64,000 nucleotides of DNA from Altericroceibacterium endophyticum (GTDB lineage: Bacteria > Pseudomonadota > Alphaproteobacteria > Sphingomonadales > Sphingomonadaceae): assembly GCF_009827595.1 (NCBI RefSeq), contig NZ_WTYT01000001.1, forward strand, positions 62,001-126,000. The letters run 5' to 3'. The position numbers and the translations under genes were made by a program. The notes below the pieces were generated by a model. It saw nothing but the letters and a program-made list of their open reading frames with translations, searched no databases and had not been told where the DNA came from. Position 1 is the stretch's first letter. Every line of letters starts with the position of its first letter. Shown piece by piece: positions 59,978 through 64,000 of this stretch.

Positions 59978-60718
59978 ATGCCTGCAGCACATGATATTTC
60001 AGAGCGAACGGTGTCAGCGCCATATGTCGGCACAGCGCGCCGCCGATTCCTCGGTCGCATGCTGGGCGGCGGCATTCTGGCTGCAGGTGTGCTGAGCCTG
60101 CCAGCCTGCCAGAGCTTTGGCGGTTTCAGCCTGACCGAAGCTGTGCGCCGCTTGATGCTGCTGTCGAGCGAAAGAGCCTTTACGCGCCTGACCGCGCCCG
60201 ACGGTTACTGGGATCAGGCGGTAAGCCAGCTCGACCTCAATGGCTTTCTCGGCGCACGGGGCGATATTCTTGGTGGTATCCTGACCTCGGCCCTGTTCAA
60301 ATCCCGGCTGGAATCCGCCTTTGCCGATATTGCGGTGGATGCATCCTATCGCGCAGCGCCCGTGGTGACCGAAGCGGTGCGGACCATCGGCATTGCCAAT
60401 GCCGTGGCGCTGATCAATGGTCAGCCTTCGGCCGCGACATCCTATCTCCGCGGGGAAATGGCCGGCAGTCTGGTCGAAGCTATCGTGCCCGATGTGGCAG
60501 AGGCCTTGCGCGTGGCGGATGATCCGCTGGTGGGGCAGGCCTTGTCGGCCCTGACCGGGGTGAATGTTGCGCAGGTCGCACGCAGTTTCGCCGGGGAAGT
60601 GGATGACGTGATCTGGCAGCAGATCGGGGCTGAAGAGGCCGCTATCAGGGCCGATCCAGCCTCCAGCAGAGATCCGATGCTGATCAGTGTGCTGGGCGGT
60701 GCAGGGGCGCTGAGGTGA
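59978..60718 (+). CDS. DUF4197 family exported protein
   Basis: A 246-residue protein. The N-terminus has RRRFLGRMLGGGILAAGVLSLPAC, a twin-arginine-type signal with lipobox LPAC (Cys about 46). The mature domain matches DUF4197 with ILTSALFKSRLESAFADIAVDASYRAAP. Function unknown. The start ATG at 59978 has GGGAG upstream; the long upstream open frame overlaps priA's leader and is rejected. Confidence 0.88.
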   Translation: MPAAHDISERTVSAPYVGTARRRFLGRMLGGGILAAGVLSLPACQSFGGFSLTEAVRRLMLLSSERAFTRLTAPDGYWDQAVSQLDLNGFLGARGDILGGILTSALFKSRLESAFADIAVDASYRAAPVVTEAVRTIGIANAVALINGQPSAATSYLRGEMAGSLVEAIVPDVAEALRVADDPLVGQALSALTGVNVAQVARSFAGEVDDVIWQQIGAEEAAIRADPASSRDPMLISVLGGAGALR

Positions 60719-60834
60719 ATAGAACTGTCGGTACGGAATAAGCGTGCAAGACTTGCGCCTGCCGGGGGTGGCCCTATTCGCTCTCGGCACCTATAGCACC
60801 GGCAACAGACTCAATTTTCCCAGCCGGAGCCAAC

Positions 60835-61491
60835 ATGAAATTCTTCGCCGACACCGCCGACACTGCCGACATTAAAGAACTCGCCGAAACCGGCCTGCTT
60901 GATGGCGTGACCACGAATCCTTCGCTGATTGCCAAGTCGGGACGGGATTTCATGGAAGTGACCAAGGAAATCTGCGGCCTGACCGGTGGCCCGGTTTCCG
61001 CCGAAGTCGTCGCGCTCGATCACGAGACGATGATGAAGGAAGCCGAAGTTCTGCGGAAAATCGCCGACAATGTCTGCATCAAGGTTCCGCTGACGATTGA
61101 CGGGTTGAAGACATGTAAAGCGCTGACGTCAGAAGGTACGATGGTCAATGTGACGCTGTGCTTCTCTGCCAATCAGGCACTGCTGGCGGCGAAGGCCGGC
61201 GCGACTTTCGTTTCGCCCTTCGTTGGACGGCATGATGATAATGGCACGGATGGCATGGATCTGATCCGCGACATTCGCCTGATTTATGACAACTATCTGT
61301 TCGACACCGAAATTCTGGTCGCCTCTGTCCGTCACGCCACGCATGTGCTGGAAAGCGCGCGCATCGGCGCCGATGTGGCAACCATGCCGCCCAAGGTTAT
61401 CAAGGCACTGGCCAATCATGTGCTGACCGATAAGGGCATTGAAGGCTTCATGGCGGATTGGGCCAAAACCGGCCAGACCATCCTGAAATAA
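60835..61491 (+). CDS. transaldolase / fructose-6-phosphate aldolase family (TalC/Fsa)
   Basis: A 218-residue TIM-barrel aldolase with [15 protein letters not shown], the Schiff-base lysine Lys83 in [14 protein letters not shown], and [25 protein letters not shown]. The size is that of the small transaldolase/fructose-6-phosphate aldolase (subfamily 3B/MipB); which reaction dominates cannot be told. cobT follows by 22 bp, but these are unrelated functions. Confidence 0.92.
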   Translation: MKFFADTADTADIKELAETGLLDGVTTNPSLIAKSGRDFMEVTKEICGLTGGPVSAEVVALDHETMMKEAEVLRKIADNVCIKVPLTIDGLKTCKALTSEGTMVNVTLCFSANQALLAAKAGATFVSPFVGRHDDNGTDGMDLIRDIRLIYDNYLFDTEILVASVRHATHVLESARIGADVATMPPKVIKALANHVLTDKGIEGFMADWAKTGQTILK

Positions 61492-61513
61492 GCCGCAGCA
61501 GCAGATTACTGAT

Positions 61514-63334
61514 TTGTCCGAAGAAACACCTCTCGATCGTTTCAAGCAAGCACTGACCGGCGCATCGCGTGCATTGGCGCGCGATGCGGAGGTGGAAGTC
61601 GCGTGGAGTCCCGACAACGCCCAGCTTCAGGGTAAGAACGCGCGCGTGCCTATGCCCGCGCGCAATCTTCCCCCCGAAGAAGCGCAGCAGGCGCGCGGCC
61701 ATGCGGACAGTTTTGCCTTGCGGCTGCGGCATCACAATGATGCGCTTCATCGTCGCAACATGCCCGCAGAGCCAGATGCGCGTGCCTGTTACGATGCGAT
61801 CGAACAGGCGCGGTATGAGGCAATTGGTGAGACGGGTTTTGCCGGCATTCGCGGCAATATCGCCAGTGCGATTGATCAGCGGCTGGCCAATGATCCTATC
61901 GTCAGCGCGCAAAGCGCTGAAGATGTGCCGATGCACACGGCTTTGTCGTTGATGCTGCGTGAATCGCTGACCGGGCAGCCTGTTCCAGAGAATGCCCGTG
62001 CCGGGGTCGATCTGGTGCGCGAATATGTCGAAAGCCGGGCAGGTGATGATTTTGAACAGCTGGCCCATTCGCTGGATGATCAGAAGTCCTTTCAGGCGCT
62101 GTCGCTCAACCTGTTGCGCCATCTTGATCTGGTTCAGCCTGAGGATGCGGATGAAGCCGATCCTGAGGATGCGGGCGAGGAACCGGAAGGTGATGATGAG
62201 CAGCCATCACCAGAGGACCAGCCGGAATCAGGCGAAGATCAGCAATCTCAGGAAGTCGCCGGCGAAAGCGGTGAAGGCCAGGATGACGGCGAAAATGACG
62301 ACGAGGCCGCTGGCGACGAACAGATGAGTGAAGGCGACGTGGGTGATGAGGGTGAGGAAGGCATGATGCCGGTCCGCCCCAATCGCCCATGGACGCAGGA
62401 CCCCGAACATTTCGATTACAAGGTCTTCACCGAGGAGTTTGACGAAATTGTCGAGGCACAGGACCTCTGCGATCTGGATGAGCTTGACCGGCTGCGGGCC
62501 TATCTCGACAGCCAGCTGACCGGATTGCAGGGCATCGTCACCCGGCTGGCCAACCGGCTGCAGCGGCGCCTGATGGCGCAGCAGAACCGCAGTTGGGATT
62601 TTGATCAGGAAGAAGGCCTGATCGATGCTGCACGGCTGGCACGGATCGTGGTGTCGCCCGGGCATTCTCTGTCTTACAAGGTCGAACGGGAACAGGAATT
62701 CAAGGATACTGTCGTCACTTTGCTGATCGACAATTCCGGTTCCATGCGCGGCCGGCCGATTTCCATCGCTGCCATCAGTGCGGATATCATGGCGCGCACG
62801 CTGGAACGCTGCGGCGTGAAGGTCGAAATTCTCGGCTTTACAACACGCGCCTGGAAGGGCGGCCAGAGCCGTGAAAAATGGCTCAATAGCGGCAAACCCG
62901 GCGACCCGGGCCGGCTGAATGATCTGCGCCATATCATCTATAAAAAAGCCGATGAGCCGATGCGCCGGGCGCGCAAGAATCTCGGCCTCATGATGCGCGA
63001 AGGTCTGCTGAAGGAAAATATCGACGGCGAGGCTTTGCTGTGGGCGCATGAGCGGATGCTCGCCCGGCAGGAAGACCGCCGGATATTGATGGTCATATCG
63101 GATGGCGCGCCTGTGGATGATTCCACGCTCAGCGTGAATAGCGGCGGCTATCTGGAAACCCATTTGCGCAAAGTGATCGACTGGATCGAGAATCAGAGCC
63201 CGGTCCAGCTGGTTGCGATCGGCATCGGTCATGATGTGACGCGTTATTACAAACGCGCCGTCACCATCATGGATGTCGAGCAATTGGGCGGCACCATGGT
63301 GGAACAGCTGGCCGAATTGTTCGAAGCCGAATAG
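61514..63334 (+). CDS. cobT: aerobic cobaltochelatase subunit CobT
   Basis: A 606-residue subunit of the CobN-CobS-CobT complex, which inserts cobalt into hydrogenobyrinic acid a,c-diamide in cobalamin synthesis. It has the helical N-terminal domain, a highly acidic linker (about residues 212-285, mostly Glu/Asp), and a C-terminal von Willebrand A domain with the MIDAS motif [10 protein letters not shown] and [10 protein letters not shown]. The assigned start is a TTG; no strong ribosome site is visible. CobS, normally adjacent, is missing from the window. Confidence 0.92.
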   Translation: MSEETPLDRFKQALTGASRALARDAEVEVAWSPDNAQLQGKNARVPMPARNLPPEEAQQARGHADSFALRLRHHNDALHRRNMPAEPDARACYDAIEQARYEAIGETGFAGIRGNIASAIDQRLANDPIVSAQSAEDVPMHTALSLMLRESLTGQPVPENARAGVDLVREYVESRAGDDFEQLAHSLDDQKSFQALSLNLLRHLDLVQPEDADEADPEDAGEEPEGDDEQPSPEDQPESGEDQQSQEVAGESGEGQDDGENDDEAAGDEQMSEGDVGDEGEEGMMPVRPNRPWTQDPEHFDYKVFTEEFDEIVEAQDLCDLDELDRLRAYLDSQLTGLQGIVTRLANRLQRRLMAQQNRSWDFDQEEGLIDAARLARIVVSPGHSLSYKVEREQEFKDTVVTLLIDNSGSMRGRPISIAAISADIMARTLERCGVKVEILGFTTRAWKGGQSREKWLNSGKPGDPGRLNDLRHIIYKKADEPMRRARKNLGLMMREGLLKENIDGEALLWAHERMLARQEDRRILMVISDGAPVDDSTLSVNSGGYLETHLRKVIDWIENQSPVQLVAIGIGHDVTRYYKRAVTIMDVEQLGGTMVEQLAELFEAE

Positions 63335-63490
63335 GCGCGCAGCGCAGCGGCGCAGATATTTCTCAGCCGCGCCAAGAAAAACACGCTGTTCGCTGTCTTC
63401 CAGCTCTGCTTTTTCTAGGCATACCGGCATTCGCCGCGCAAGCTGCGCGTCATTGCCGGATAGTCTCCGCCTATGCCGAGGGAAGTTTCG

Positions 63491-64000
63491 ATGGCAGATG
63501 CAGCACTGATCTGGGTTCCTTTCACCCTCATGGCGGCCTGTGCTCAGGTCTTTCGCAATGCTTTCCAGTCACGCCTTGCCGGACGGATCGGCACGCTGGG
63601 CGGAACGCAGGTGCGGTTCATTTTCGGCCTTCCCTTTGCGGCGGTGTTTCTGGGCGTCCTGTGCCTGACCACCGGGCAGACGCTGCCTTCGCTGTCCGGC
63701 GACGCGATGCTTTGGGCCTTGCTGGGATCGGCGGTGCAGATCGCGGCGACATTTCTGATGCTGGTCGTCATGCAGAAACGCGATTTCGGCGTCGCCTATG
63801 CCTATATCAAAACCGAACCGGTCAGCGTTGCGATCATGGGGTGGGTACTGATCGGTGACCACCTTCCCGCGCTCAGCGTGGTGGCGATCTGCATCGTTAC
63901 CGTCGGCGTGGTTCTCGCCTCTCTGCGCAAAGGAGACGGCGCGGCGCAGCTTGCGGAATGGAAACCGCTTGCTGTCGGCGTTGCCAGTGGTGCTTTGTTC
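63491..64000 (+). CDS. DMT (EamA-like) permease, 3' truncated by window edge
   Basis: The frame is open from the ATG at 63491 to the end of the window (170 codons, no stop). It has GAGGGAAG about six bases upstream. Five or more hydrophobic helices and the EamA-like LMLVVMQKRDFGVAYAYIKTEPVSVAIMGWVLIGDHLP block mark one half of a 10-TM metabolite exporter. The second half lies beyond 64000. Confidence 0.82.
   Translation, partial: MADAALIWVPFTLMAACAQVFRNAFQSRLAGRIGTLGGTQVRFIFGLPFAAVFLGVLCLTTGQTLPSLSGDAMLWALLGSAVQIAATFLMLVVMQKRDFGVAYAYIKTEPVSVAIMGWVLIGDHLPALSVVAICIVTVGVVLASLRKGDGAAQLAEWKPLAVGVASGALF

Overview
The window reads as chromosomal DNA of an alphaproteobacterium, most likely order Sphingomonadales and plausibly family Erythrobacteraceae. 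The evidence is a CcrM-type GANTC methyltransferase, the HPr/EIIA/RapZ/short-HprK block joined to a ChvG/ChvI-like two-component system and pckA, a CobT subunit, a five-gene F1 ATP synthase operon (atpHAGDC) lacking Fo genes, several TTG/GTG starts, and medium-high GC coding sequence. No rRNA, tRNA, prophage or CRISPR array was found.

Layout. 0-6 kb: translation and repair genes (truA-fmt divergent from recR, a DUF1508 protein, def, rmuC) and two small lipoproteins. 6-13.4 kb: an rRNA/tRNA 2'-O-methyltransferase-like gene, the regulatory PTS genes (HPr, EIIA, rapZ, hprK), the ChvG/ChvI-like pair and divergent pckA. 13.4-18 kb: MarR regulator facing a membrane protein, an EF-hand-like small protein, a DUF885 hydrolase and a TonB-like protein. 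18-21.4 kb: alpha/beta hydrolase divergent from two tandem cysteine desulfurases and a [2Fe-2S] ferredoxin. 21.5-30 kb: DJ-1/PfpI protein, parC, rhlE, the cca-nudix-DUF1285 operon, an acetyltransferase and a PQQ-type sugar dehydrogenase. 30-33 kb: rnhB, ccrM, folP. 34-40 kb: an NtrC-like regulator, a 40-residue cytochrome oxidase subunit IV-like protein, a racemase-family protein, a dGTPase-like operon and an entericidin-like lipoprotein. 40-47 kb is the most accessory-looking part: an isolated cpaF, two DMT permeases, tandem GT-C membrane glycosyltransferase paralogues, an HNH protein and a possible small RNA. 47-54 kb: ATP synthase operon and a trypsin-like protease. 54-64 kb: ada, a GST, an Fe-S photolyase-like gene, a 268-bp mobile inverted-repeat element, priA, a DUF4197 protein, a transaldolase, cobT and a truncated DMT permease.

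The strongest unusual signals are (1) a miniature inverted-repeat element that appears to have landed exactly in the priA stop codon and preserved a stop; (2) eight GANTC sites within 141 bp directly upstream of ccrM, the gene for the GANTC methyltransferase; (3) an NtrC-family regulator whose sigma-54 contact motif is degenerate; (4) the tandem cysteine desulfurase/ferredoxin operon; and (5) a structured, terminator-ended intergenic transcript candidate near 46.6 kb. I did not see a wholly new multi-gene defence or biosynthetic system.

All calls come from reading the sequence and remembered family motifs. No database search or structure prediction was run.
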